Part shown: positions 40,886-49,826 of the stretch, piece after piece
Layout: each line of letters starts with the position of its first letter
Position numbering within the stretch: position 1 is the first letter of the stretch
Made by a program: the position numbers and the translations under genes
Assembly: GCA_027923505.1 (NCBI GenBank)
Contig: BROI01000003.1
Coordinates: 930,001 to 994,000 of the forward strand
Direction: 5' to 3'
DNA length: 64,000 nucleotides
Origin: Mayamaea pseudoterrestris
Taxonomy: Eukaryota; Bacillariophyta; Bacillariophyceae; Sellaphorales; Sellaphoraceae
The notes under the pieces: generated by a model
The model's database searches: none
What the model saw: the letters and a program-made list of their open reading frames with translations, nothing else
What the model was told of the DNA's origin: nothing

Positions 40886-42012
40886 TTAGTCCTTCTTGAC
40901 TGGCTCACCGGTCCCTCCATTGACCTTGCTACGAAACTCCACTGGCATATTGTTTGGCAACCATCCCATGGCTTCCAAGTTAACCTTCATGCGCTGAAAG
41001 CACAAATCAAACGCAGTCTTAATGTCGTTAATGACAACTCCTTCGGGCATGTCCGCCATGAGTTTGGTGGTGTCCAACTCATTGTTTGAACGGTCAGCCT
41101 TGAGAATCTTGGCCTGCTCTTCAACGCTAAAGTTGCTGTATTCAAACTCCGGATCAATGTACTTCTTGAACAAGTCCAAAACCTCATTGTGCGAAATGAC
41201 GCCTGGATTGGTAAAGTTGTACACACCAGTGAGGCCCTTCTTAGCCATGGCGAGCGAAGCCGGCAACATTTCATGCAAAATGGTCATGCTGTTGGGAATG
41301 TTAACCACCTTTTCGTACTTGGCAATCTTGGCAACAAAGTTGCGATGAAAGAGGTCGTCTGAGACGGGCATGCGGACGCGAAGAATCAAGCAGGTAGGGT
41401 ACACTTTCAACAATGGCTCCATGTAACCCTTCGTCTGCGAGTAGAAGGAGCCAGCGAAGTTGGGAGTGTCTTCCTCTTTAAACCCAACACCCGATCCAAG
41501 AGGATGAGCATCGTCATACTTGAAAATGCAACCCGTCGCGTAGACGGTGCAGTGGATACCTTTAATGTCGCAAAGGTCTGCCACGTTGAGCGTTCCAATG
41601 ACATTGACGCGAATCGTCGTCTGTTTGTTGGATTCGCACCAGTCGATGTTTGGACGGCCTGTAATTCCCGCTGACATGAGGACATGCGACGGCTTTTCCT
41701 TGTCAAGCTCGGCTTCAACCTCGGCTCGATTCTCAATGCGAGACTCGGCGTTGACGACTTCAATGCCCTCCTTTTTGCAGAGTTCGTTCATCCTGCCATT
41801 TTTGCAACACGATAAGTCAGTCATAGTTAATATATCAAGAGATTTTCTAAGCAATATATCTTTCAATGGAGTCATTTAAAGGCAAGCCTGTGAATGCCAG
41901 CGCGCAGCTCATCGTCACCAATGAAACATTTCACTTACATTCCTCCGATCCATCCTGTCTTTCCTCCAAAGATGAGGACCTTGGTCATGGGCTTGGCTTC
42001 AAAGGACGTCAT
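40886..42012 (-). CDS. nucleotide-4-keto-6-deoxyglucose 3,5-epimerase/4-reductase (NRS/ER type), two exons
   Basis: By family this enzyme makes UDP- or dTDP-L-rhamnose from the 4-keto-6-deoxy intermediate with NAD(P)H. Exon 1 is 42012-41939 and exon 2 is 41792-40886; a 146-base intron in phase 2 yields 326 residues. Exon 1 supplies the Rossmann motif VLIFGGKTGWIGG. Exon 2 has SAGITGRPNIDWCE, YATGCIFKYDDAHPLGSG, FKEEDTPNFAGSFYSQTKG (Tyr and Lys of the catalytic pair), KVVNIPNSMTIL, TNPGVISHNEVLD and ADRSNNELDT, all hallmarks of plant NRS/ER and the RHM C-terminal domain. A ~20-residue C-terminal extension follows the usual end. Confidence 0.9.
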
Positions 42013-42376
42013 GATAATGTTGATCAAAGTGTAACTGCAGGTGTATACTATTAGCAACGATAAAGTTAATGCTTGGCCAGTGGCAACTCAGCTGTGTTGT
42101 TTGGCCTTCGTCAACGGATCCGAAATGCCGCTACGGTATTTACGTAGCATTGTACTGATCTCGTACCGGTACTTGGACGGAAAAGCTTGTCGGACCGGTT
42201 CTCATATCTTTGGAAAGTTATAGCGCTGCGCGATGATCCATCTATCACCCATCACCCATCATTCATCACCATTCACTGCCATCAAATATGATAATAATAG
42301 GTTGCCTTTTCTCTAATTGACGAGCTGCAGTTCCTTTTTGACAATTTGCATTTCTTCAGGAGCTGTGTCTCAAACG
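42013..42376. promoter_or_regulatory. divergent promoter region, NRS/ER / FGGY kinase
   Basis: These 364 bases separate the two divergent starts. It contains a taccggta palindrome at 42163-42170 and a short imperfect run of tcacccatca repeats near 42245-42285. An in-frame ATG at 42317 could extend the kinase by 20 residues. Confidence 0.5.
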
Positions 42377-44041
42377 ATGGCTCCGGTCGGCATGCTCCAT
42401 CTCTGTTCAGCCATCAAAGCAACCAAGATCCTCCGTTTTGTCGGCATTCTATACTTTCTGATACTCTTCCAGTCATTTACAACAGTCACGTGCAACACTC
42501 GAAGGATTGTTTTGGGTGTTGATGGAGGTACAGAGTCCATACGAGCTTGTTTCTTCGATGCACTCTCCGGCCAAGTGGTTGGGAAGCCGTGCGCCGTTGC
42601 TTACGACACGACGCATCCACACGCGGGATGGGCTGAACAAAATCCACTGGATTGGTATCGAAACCTTGGAATCGCTGTCCGAGGTGCACTTCTCAGTGTT
42701 GCAGATTGTCAAGAAGACTTCCAGGTGGTGTCCATGGCGGTGGATACAACGTGCTGTTCCGTCGTTGCACTGGACGAGTCCTTGAACCCTCTTCGACCAT
42801 GTTTGCTCTGGATGGATCAGCGCGCGCATGCACAAGCGAAACAAATACTTGATCAATGTGGAGGAGACCCTGCACTAAAGGTAAACTGCAATGGTAAGGG
42901 ACCACTATCGGCCGAGTGGATGCTTCCGAAAGCTTTGTGGATTGCACAAAATGAACCTGACATATGGGAACGAGCCATTACTATATGCGAATACCAAGAT
43001 TACATCAACTTCAAACTTACTGGAGCCTTGTGCGCGAGTGCATGCAATGCGGGAACAAGGTGGCACTGGAATGGAGATGAGTGCACAGTGGAAGGCAAGG
43101 GTCGGCCAATGTCGCTGTATCAGCAACTGAATCTATCAGAACTGGCCGAGAAACTTCCGAGTCGATGCCTTCCCATGGGAGCAGTCGTTGGAGGACTCAC
43201 AAAAAATGCTAGCGAGCACTTGGGCTTGCCGATTGGGCTACCAGTCGTACAAGGTGGACCTGATGCATTTGTTGGCATGATAGGCTTGGGCTGCATCCAT
43301 GCAGGACAATTGTGCCTTATCACGGGCTCGTCGCACCTTCATTGCGTCGTCACATCGCATCCTACCACTGCCATCGGAACATGGGGAGCTTACAAAAGTT
43401 CGCCATTGCCGGGGATTAACTTTGCGGAAGGCGGTCAGTCGTCGACTGGCAGCCTGTTACGATGGGCGAGAAATATCTTTGGAAGTAACATGCTTTATAG
43501 CGACCTCGACGAGGAGGCCATGGTTATTGCTCCTGGAGCTGATGGACTTGTTGCTTTGGAAACGTTTCAGGGACAGCGCACGCCTACGACGGATCCACTC
43601 GCCAAGGGCGCTTTGCTTGGGTTGACTCTGTCGCACACTCGGGCTCACATATGGCGAGCGTTGATGGAAGCAGTTTGTTATGGTACTCGAGCTTGCATAG
43701 AAGCGCTTGGTGCGGCAGGGCATGACTGCGACGAGATCATTCTCGCCGGTGGCATTGCTCGCTCGCCATTGTGGCTGCAGATGCATGCGGATGTGACGAA
43801 CAAGCCAATCGTTGTTTGCGAAAATGACAATGCGCCTTTGTTGGGATGCGCCATTCTGGCAAGCGTAGGAGCTGGGGTGCACAAGTCTGTTGACGATGCA
43901 GTGCATGCCATGGTGCGAGTCGCCGAGAAAATTGAGCCAAATGTGGAGACTGCTCAAACATACCTGCGTCTGTACCGCGAAATCTATTCGAAAGTTCCAG
44001 ATGCTGTTCGTCCAGTGTCACATGCATGTTCAAATATGTAA
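42377..44041 (+). CDS. FGGY-family carbohydrate kinase with N-terminal signal or anchor
   Basis: An ATP-dependent sugar kinase of about 554 residues, intronless. A hydrophobic stretch FVGILYFLILFQSF at about residues 20-33 precedes the kinase and could be a signal or plastid leader. The catalytic fold begins IVLGVDGGTESIRACFFD (ATP phosphate loop 1), then YDTTHPHAGWAEQNPLDWY, AVDTTCCSVVALDE, LLWMDQRA, VVQGGPDAFVGMIGLG (with the expected catalytic Asp region), GSSHLHCV and ILAGGIARSPLWLQMHADV. It looks closer to bacterial FGGY proteins of the ribulokinase/xylulokinase group than to typical eukaryotic xylulokinase or glycerol kinase. The substrate is not assigned, and bacterial origin is inferred. 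Confidence 0.85.
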   Translation: MAPVGMLHLCSAIKATKILRFVGILYFLILFQSFTTVTCNTRRIVLGVDGGTESIRACFFDALSGQVVGKPCAVAYDTTHPHAGWAEQNPLDWYRNLGIAVRGALLSVADCQEDFQVVSMAVDTTCCSVVALDESLNPLRPCLLWMDQRAHAQAKQILDQCGGDPALKVNCNGKGPLSAEWMLPKALWIAQNEPDIWERAITICEYQDYINFKLTGALCASACNAGTRWHWNGDECTVEGKGRPMSLYQQLNLSELAEKLPSRCLPMGAVVGGLTKNASEHLGLPIGLPVVQGGPDAFVGMIGLGCIHAGQLCLITGSSHLHCVVTSHPTTAIGTWGAYKSSPLPGINFAEGGQSSTGSLLRWARNIFGSNMLYSDLDEEAMVIAPGADGLVALETFQGQRTPTTDPLAKGALLGLTLSHTRAHIWRALMEAVCYGTRACIEALGAAGHDCDEIILAGGIARSPLWLQMHADVTNKPIVVCENDNAPLLGCAILASVGAGVHKSVDDAVHAMVRVAEKIEPNVETAQTYLRLYREIYSKVPDAVRPVSHACSNM

Positions 44042-44061
44042 CACTAGAATAAAATCCATTA

Positions 44062-44155
44062 TTGTGGTAGGATTTATCCGCATATGCTTCACGGCATTAA
44101 TTAGAATACTGCCGTGCGACGTAGGTCATGGTTTTGGCGCATGCAATGACCCGCC
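44062..44155. repeat. left flank related to the right flank of the satellite
   Basis: The segment gtggtag...atgcttcacggcattaa...ggtcatggttttggcgca aligns in the same orientation with 46234-46315 (gtggtact...atgcttcacaacattaa...catcatagttttggtgca). The match is diverged but runs over about 80 bases with small gaps. Confidence 0.6.
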
Positions 44156-44189
44156 CTAATGATGACCGTTTAAGCTATCCTAAACACAT

Positions 44190-46240
44190 TGCTTTACATA
44201 GGAGTATGCTCTCAAAGAGCCATCAATTACCACTCGATTTCGGAGCCAAAACAAAATTGATGGAACAAGACTATTGGGGGGCCACACACTGTAGCACCAT
44301 GGAGCTGGTTACTGTGTGGACCTCTGCCCTCCGAAACAACTGATGCTACTTCTGAGCTTTGAATGATTGATATGCTCCAATCTCATTGCACATGTGTCCC
44401 CAAGCATAGCCAGATCATAATTCATGGAACAAGACTATTGGGGGTAGTCTTTGAAGGCCACACATGTAGCACCTTGGAGCTGGTCACTGTGTGGATCTTT
44501 GCCCTCCCAAACCACTGATGCTACACGTGAGCTGGGAATGATTGTTATGCACCAATCTGACCACATATGTGTCGCTAAACATAGCCAGAACAGAATTCAT
44601 GGAACAAGACTATCGGGGAAGTCATTGAAGGCCACACATGGAGCACCATGGAGCTAGTCACTATGTGGATCTTTGCCCTCCCAAACAACTGATGCTACAC
44701 GTGAGCTGGGAGTGATTGTTATGCACCAAACTCACCGCATACGTGTCCCCAAGCAAAGCCAGAACAGAATTTATGGAACAAGACTCTTGGGGGATGTCAT
44801 TGAAGGCCACACATGTGGCACCGTGTAGCTGGTTACGGTGTGGATCTTTGCCCTCCCAAACAACTGATGCTACACGTGAGCTGGGAATAATTGTTATGCA
44901 CCAATCTGACTGCATATGTGTCCCCAAGCATAGCCATAACAGAATATATGGAACAAGACTATTGGGAGTAGTCATTGAGGGCCACACATGTGGCACCGTG
45001 TAGCTGGTTAATGTGTGGATCTTTGCCCTCCAAAACAACTGATGCTACACGTGAGCTGGGAGTAATTGTTATGCACCAATCCCACCGCATACATGTCCCC
45101 AAGCATAGGCAGAACAGAATTCATGGAACAAGACTATCGAAGGTAGTCATTGAAGGCCACACATGGAGCACCATGGAGCTAGTCACTGTGTGGATCTTTG
45201 CCCTCCCAAACAACTGATGCTACACGTGAGCTGGGAATAATTGTTATGCCCCAATCTCACCGCATATGTGTCCCCAAGGATAGCCAGAACAGAATTCATG
45301 GAACGAGACTTTTGGGGGTAGTCATTGAGGGCCACACATGTGGCACCGTGTAGCTGGTTACTGTGTGGATCTTTGCCCTCCCGAACAACTGATGCTACAC
45401 GTGAGCTGGGAATGTTTTTTATGCACCAATCTCACCGCATATGTGTCCCCAAGCATAGCCAGAACAGAATTCCTGGAACAAGACTTTTGGGGGCATTGAA
45501 GGCCTTACACTGTAGCACCATGGAGCTGGTCACTGTGTGGATCTTTGCCCTCCCAAACCACTGATGCTACACGTGAGCTGGGAATGATTGTTATGCACCA
45601 ATCTCACCGCATACGTGTCCCCAAGCATAGCCAGAACAGAATTCATGGAACAAGACTATTGGGGGTAGTCATTGAAGGCCACACATGGAGCACCATGGAG
45701 CTAGTCACTGTGTGGATCTTTGCCCTCCCAAACAACTGATGCTACACATGAGCTGGGAGTGATTGTTATGCACCAATCTCACCGCATACGTGTCCCCAAG
45801 CATAGCCAGAACAGAATTCATGGAACAAGACTATTGGGGGTAGTCTTTGAAGGCCACACATGTAGCACCGTGTAGCTGGTTACTGTGTGGATCTTTGCCC
45901 TCCCAAACAACTGATGCTACACGTGAGCTGGGAATGATTGTTATGCACCAATCTCACCGCATATGTGTCCCCAAGGATAGCCAGAACAGAATTCATGGAA
46001 CGAGACTTTTGGGGGTAGTCATTGAAGGCCACACATGTAGCACCATGGAGCTAGTCACTGTGTGGATCTTTGCCCTCCCGAACAACTGATGCTACACGTG
46101 AGCTGGGAGTGATTGTTATGCACCACTCCCACCGCATACATCATGTCCCCAAGCATAGCCAGAACAGAATTCATGGAACAAGACTATTGAAGGTAGTCAT
46201 TGAGGGCCACACACTGTAGCGCCATGGAGCTGGTGTGGTA
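44190..46240. repeat. satellite array, about twelve ~175-bp units
   Basis: The marker ggaacaag/ggaacgag occurs at 44272, 44426, 44601, 44775, 44950, 45125, 45300, 45475, 45647, 45822, 45997 and 46175. Spacings are 154, then mostly 174-175, with 172 and 178 late. Each unit contains gctggtcactgtgtggatct, aactgatgctacacgtgagc, tgttatgcaccaatctcacc, cccaagcatagccagaacag and a gaattc. The outermost left unit is the most diverged. Open frames inside it are short and repeat with the unit, so the array is judged non-coding. It may be transcribed, structural or regulatory. Confidence 0.93.
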
Positions 46241-46325
46241 CTGTAGGATATATCTGGAGATGCTTCACAACATTAATACTGCTGCTGCTACATTGATGAC
46301 ATCATAGTTTTGGTGCATTACTCAC
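46234..46325. repeat. right flank related to the left flank of the satellite
   Basis: Diverged same-orientation match to 44062-44155, directly abutting the last satellite unit. Confidence 0.6.
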
Positions 46326-46754
46326 TACCTGTGTTCCATATACCGGTAGACTAAAATTGTTGGCACCATCCCATTAAATGGTTGCATGAAGGCCAGTGTC
46401 GTTCTTACTGTGTCTACTGTTTGATAGTGTTTGTGCGGTTGGAGCGTGCGAAAGTCTTTGCAGGCTTTACTGTATGAAACCACTGTTTCTACCACCTCCC
46501 CGCCCCACGAATGTGTTCAACAGTATATTTCGAGCATTCCGGCACTACACTAACTGAAGTACGAATATGATGTATGTATATCAAGGCACAACAACGTCGT
46601 AGCGGTACTTCGACGACAACAACATCACAACGCGACGAGAAAGCGCTTCACTCTTGAACCCGCCAATTATATTGGTCATAGCAATGATCAGCACACGCCT
46701 TGTGACTGGGCGTGAGACAATATAGGCTCTGCATGTTGAAGACGGAAGTGTGAT
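46326..46754. other. intergenic stretch upstream of the LSM11-like gene
   Basis: 429 bases with a taccggta palindrome at 46341-46348. Nothing else was recognised. Confidence 0.4.
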
Positions 46755-47888
46755 ATGTCGAGTGATCGTATGCAGGCTATACCAGTTTCACTAGGCAAGC
46801 CGAGCTTTCGCCGACGCATCGAAGACTACTATTCCATTGTAGCTCCAGATCAGCTTCAAAATGACTGGAATACGCGATTTCGACAGATATGGGACATCTA
46901 CGGAGGAAGTCACGAAAAAGAAGGAAAACTGAGAGCGAATTTGGACAAGAAATATGGCACGACGGTCCGTTTCCTGACCGTCGCATCAAAGGAGAAATGC
47001 AACAGGATCGGAAATTCTTCGCAAGACGATTTCCAGCACCGACAATTCACAGAAGAGAGCTTTCAGCTAGCCGATAATCAACGTGGCAGTGGTGTCTTGG
47101 ACTGCTTATCCGTCAACTTCGATCCAGCAGCGTTCCTTGGCGCTCCTCTGGATGACGTTTACGAGGCATGTCGCTGGCTTGAAACGTCTAATAAAAGAAT
47201 GGATCATGTTGAAATGATCCGTCCATACCTTCCAAAGTCAGATCCAATGTTCATTCCACGTCCATTGGGGCGAAGGCGGGTGCTGCCGCCGGCTGTCGCG
47301 GCCAAACCAAAGCCTATACATGCTTTTGTCAGCCTCGCAAACCCACTTAAGAATGGACCCTTTTCTATCCTTTACAATAGCATGCTAAACCAAGTTCGCA
47401 TAAGAGTGGTTGTAAGTTATGTTGATTGCATCCGTGGTACCCTCACTGGGTTTATCACTGGATTCGACAAGTTTTTGAATATGATTTTGCGTGATGTTGA
47501 AGAAGTTTATTCTCCTCGACGCGTGGGCGCTGGTGACAGAACCAAATTGGAACTGGAAATGGAGCGTCGGCTGAGCGGCGCTTTTAACTGCAATGTCGCA
47601 GGGCAATGGATGCTTCGACACCGTAGATTGGGGCAAATGATGGTGCGTGGCGAAACGGTCGTCTCTGTTTACCAAGCGGACCATGAAAAGTCGACGTGGC
47701 CGGTTACTTCTAAGTCTCCTGACTGTTCACTTTATAGACATTCTGCGAAGAAAAATATACCGCCAGAGGAGCGTATCGGCACGCCTGGGTCGCTATTGCA
47801 CGCATCACAAAAAGTGGCGTGTGAGCCCCCAAGGATGGACGATGCAAGACTTGTGGCACAGCTCCGCAACTCGTGCTCTATAAGGTAA
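46755..47888 (+). CDS. LSM11-like Sm protein
   Basis: A 377-residue intronless protein. The N-terminal ~190 residues are mostly unassigned but include a DCLSVNFDPAAFLGAPLDDVY segment. The Sm1 motif lies at about 195-250: GPFSILYNSMLNQVRIRVVV with RGTLTGFITGFDKFLNMILRDVEEVY, which matches LSM11 of the animal U7 snRNP (GFVVAFDKFWNMALTDVDE-type). A linker of about 30 basic residues separates it from Sm2, LGQMMVRGETVVSVYQAD, with the G-E-x-V-x-x-V pattern. In animals LSM11 replaces SmD2 in the histone pre-mRNA processing particle. Whether this one serves U7 or another RNP is unknown. Confidence 0.75.
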   Translation: MSSDRMQAIPVSLGKPSFRRRIEDYYSIVAPDQLQNDWNTRFRQIWDIYGGSHEKEGKLRANLDKKYGTTVRFLTVASKEKCNRIGNSSQDDFQHRQFTEESFQLADNQRGSGVLDCLSVNFDPAAFLGAPLDDVYEACRWLETSNKRMDHVEMIRPYLPKSDPMFIPRPLGRRRVLPPAVAAKPKPIHAFVSLANPLKNGPFSILYNSMLNQVRIRVVVSYVDCIRGTLTGFITGFDKFLNMILRDVEEVYSPRRVGAGDRTKLELEMERRLSGAFNCNVAGQWMLRHRRLGQMMVRGETVVSVYQADHEKSTWPVTSKSPDCSLYRHSAKKNIPPEERIGTPGSLLHASQKVACEPPRMDDARLVAQLRNSCSIR

Positions 47889-48027
47889 CATACCAAATTG
47901 GCGTTAGTTGTAAGCGTGTAAATTGCTAATCCATGAGTTATCTTTTACTTCATTGGTAATTACATCAATTGCTTTAAACACCTTTCCAAAAGGAAGGGCG
48001 ATGAGGCGAAGGCCCGTCTTGAATGCA

Positions 48028-49551
48028 TCAATGATCCGATCGACACGATGCCACAAGTACCGCCAGAGCAGTAACAATTCCAACAACCAAGCAGCTTCGA
48101 AACCAAAGTCGTTGCGTGGATTTGATAGGTTTGGTCTTCCCGGGAAATCGATCGTGAAACTTGCCAGAAACACAAACATTCCTCCAGAAAAGCTCCACCT
48201 CTTCTGTTGCTCGTGTGACACCATCTTCAGATCGAAGCTTGTCTCCCAATTCAAAGGCTCGCTTGATCATCTCAAAATCGCAAGCGCACCTGACTATTGC
48301 ATCACCGAGCTCATCACTCGTCACTTTTTGAAACTGCTTGTCAAATCCAACACCAACCCCAGACTTCCTCAAGAAATAGCTGAAGTCCCATTGATCTGCA
48401 AAGACTGGCGTAATTATCGACGGTACACCGGCACGCAGAGCAGCAGTCGTTGTGCCTGCTCCGCCGTGATGAACAATTACCCGCACACGTGGAAACAGCC
48501 ACTCGTGCGGCGCCTGCTGGACAAATAATATATTCTTCTTGGCGTATTCCAAAACGACGGGCTCAACGTCGCTCCACTCGAGAAGTTCCATAGATAGGCC
48601 CGCAAAACCACCAAGAACAATGGCACGGTAGCCAGATCGGAAAGCTGCTCGGGCACAATACTTTACCATAAAGTCCGATGAGCGGCATATCATGCTTCCC
48701 CATCCAAGATAAACGGGCTTTTCACCACCATCCATAAACCCCTGTAGCCTTTTAAAATCTTGCTGGCCACCAAACCGGTCAATCTTTTCAAGTTGCAACT
48801 CTCGCTTGATAATGGTTGATCCCACGATACGAGTCAGAGGATGGGCCAGCTTTTCGGAGCCGCCACCAAGGATATTAGCTATCTCGAAAGAAGTGAGGAT
48901 TACTATTGGGAACTCGGGCTTCCGCATGTTCGCCATGAAGGAAGCTAATGGATACTTTTCGAGAATGTCAGCATTCAAGCACTTGTCGTACGCCCGATAA
49001 TTTTCAAAAATGGCGCTAATCAAGACGTTATGAAACAGATAGTAGCTCAAGCCAAACGGGAGTTTCGGTATGCCAAAAGGCGGTTGTTCTGGGTTGAAGA
49101 TTACAGCAATCGTTGACAGGAAAAGATATGGAACCTTGTGACGAATGGCGAGATACCAACCAAAATATTGGCTAAGAGGCATGGTCAAACAAAGGTCAGG
49201 TTGTCCCTCGTTTTCAATCTCCTTTACGAATGCATCGCAATAAGCAGGGACCACCTTCTGAGATTCCTTGTTCATTCCTTTGAAGAATGTCATGATGCTG
49301 CCTGTCATCATTGCCTCCATCATCTGTGGACTTGATTTCATGAGCGCATCGACATCCCGTTCGCCCATGGCGACCCCTTTGCATCCAAACGACTCCGCAA
49401 ACGAGACGAACGACCGCCCATTGCAGAAAAATGTTACTTTATAGCCTTTCTCGACTAGCCCATGGGCAACGGCAACGTATGGTTGAATATCGCCGCGGGA
49501 TCCGAGCGCAAAGACCCAGATTTTCTTGAGTTCCGTCGGGTTACTCGTCAT
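48028..49551 (-). CDS. UDP-glycosyltransferase (GT1, sterol-glucosyltransferase-like) with C-terminal anchor
   Basis: The chosen start is Met at 49551 (MTSNPTELKK), giving 507 residues; the frame extends 21 codons further to 49614. The N-terminal half begins IWVFALGSRGDIQPYVAVAHGLVEKGYKV, the GSRGDIQP loop of sterol and lipid glucosyltransferases. The donor-binding half has GWGSMI, VQQAPHEWLFPRVRVIVHHGGAGTTTAALRAGVPSI and PVFADQWDFS, the classic UDP-sugar signature. A hydrophobic segment CLVVGIVTALAVLVASC near the end suggests a tail anchor. The acceptor is unknown; sterol, lipid or small metabolite is likely. It is tail-to-tail with the LSM11-like gene. Confidence 0.88.
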   Translation of the reverse strand: MTSNPTELKKIWVFALGSRGDIQPYVAVAHGLVEKGYKVTFFCNGRSFVSFAESFGCKGVAMGERDVDALMKSSPQMMEAMMTGSIMTFFKGMNKESQKVVPAYCDAFVKEIENEGQPDLCLTMPLSQYFGWYLAIRHKVPYLFLSTIAVIFNPEQPPFGIPKLPFGLSYYLFHNVLISAIFENYRAYDKCLNADILEKYPLASFMANMRKPEFPIVILTSFEIANILGGGSEKLAHPLTRIVGSTIIKRELQLEKIDRFGGQQDFKRLQGFMDGGEKPVYLGWGSMICRSSDFMVKYCARAAFRSGYRAIVLGGFAGLSMELLEWSDVEPVVLEYAKKNILFVQQAPHEWLFPRVRVIVHHGGAGTTTAALRAGVPSIITPVFADQWDFSYFLRKSGVGVGFDKQFQKVTSDELGDAIVRCACDFEMIKRAFELGDKLRSEDGVTRATEEVELFWRNVCVSGKFHDRFPGKTKPIKSTQRLWFRSCLVVGIVTALAVLVASCRSDH

Positions 49552-49826
49552 GCTCAATGGCTGGCTGTATCGTGAGATTTTGAGATGTGAGCTGAATGAC
49601 CGTTTCTGTCGCAAGATATACCGCTATTAAACTTTAGAGCCTTCTAATCTGACCACTCCGTATGTGAGCTACACCCTCTTTTTTCGTTCAAGGGGATTGC
49701 ACATACGCCTTCGCTGCCGTGGAAGGATAGCTCGGCGAGGATGTTGTGATGTTTCCATTTCCAATCGATCCCGTCGGAAACAGTCGCACCGGTTCTTCTA
49801 AATGACGCAACAGATCACGCGTCGAC

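Noticed and set aside
44451-46089. Repeated 64-125 codon frames in the 175-bp satellite
   Set aside because: The same peptide reappears with each unit because the DNA repeats. The 175-base period shifts frame each time, so no continuous coding is possible.
44190-46240. CRISPR array
   Set aside because: The units are long and tandem without unique spacers, and the genome is nuclear eukaryotic.
47904-48254. Alternative minus-strand frame at the end of the UDP-glycosyltransferase
   Set aside because: It also has a hydrophobic stretch, but it is out of frame with the enzyme and no convincing splice pair joins them. The main frame already ends with an anchor.
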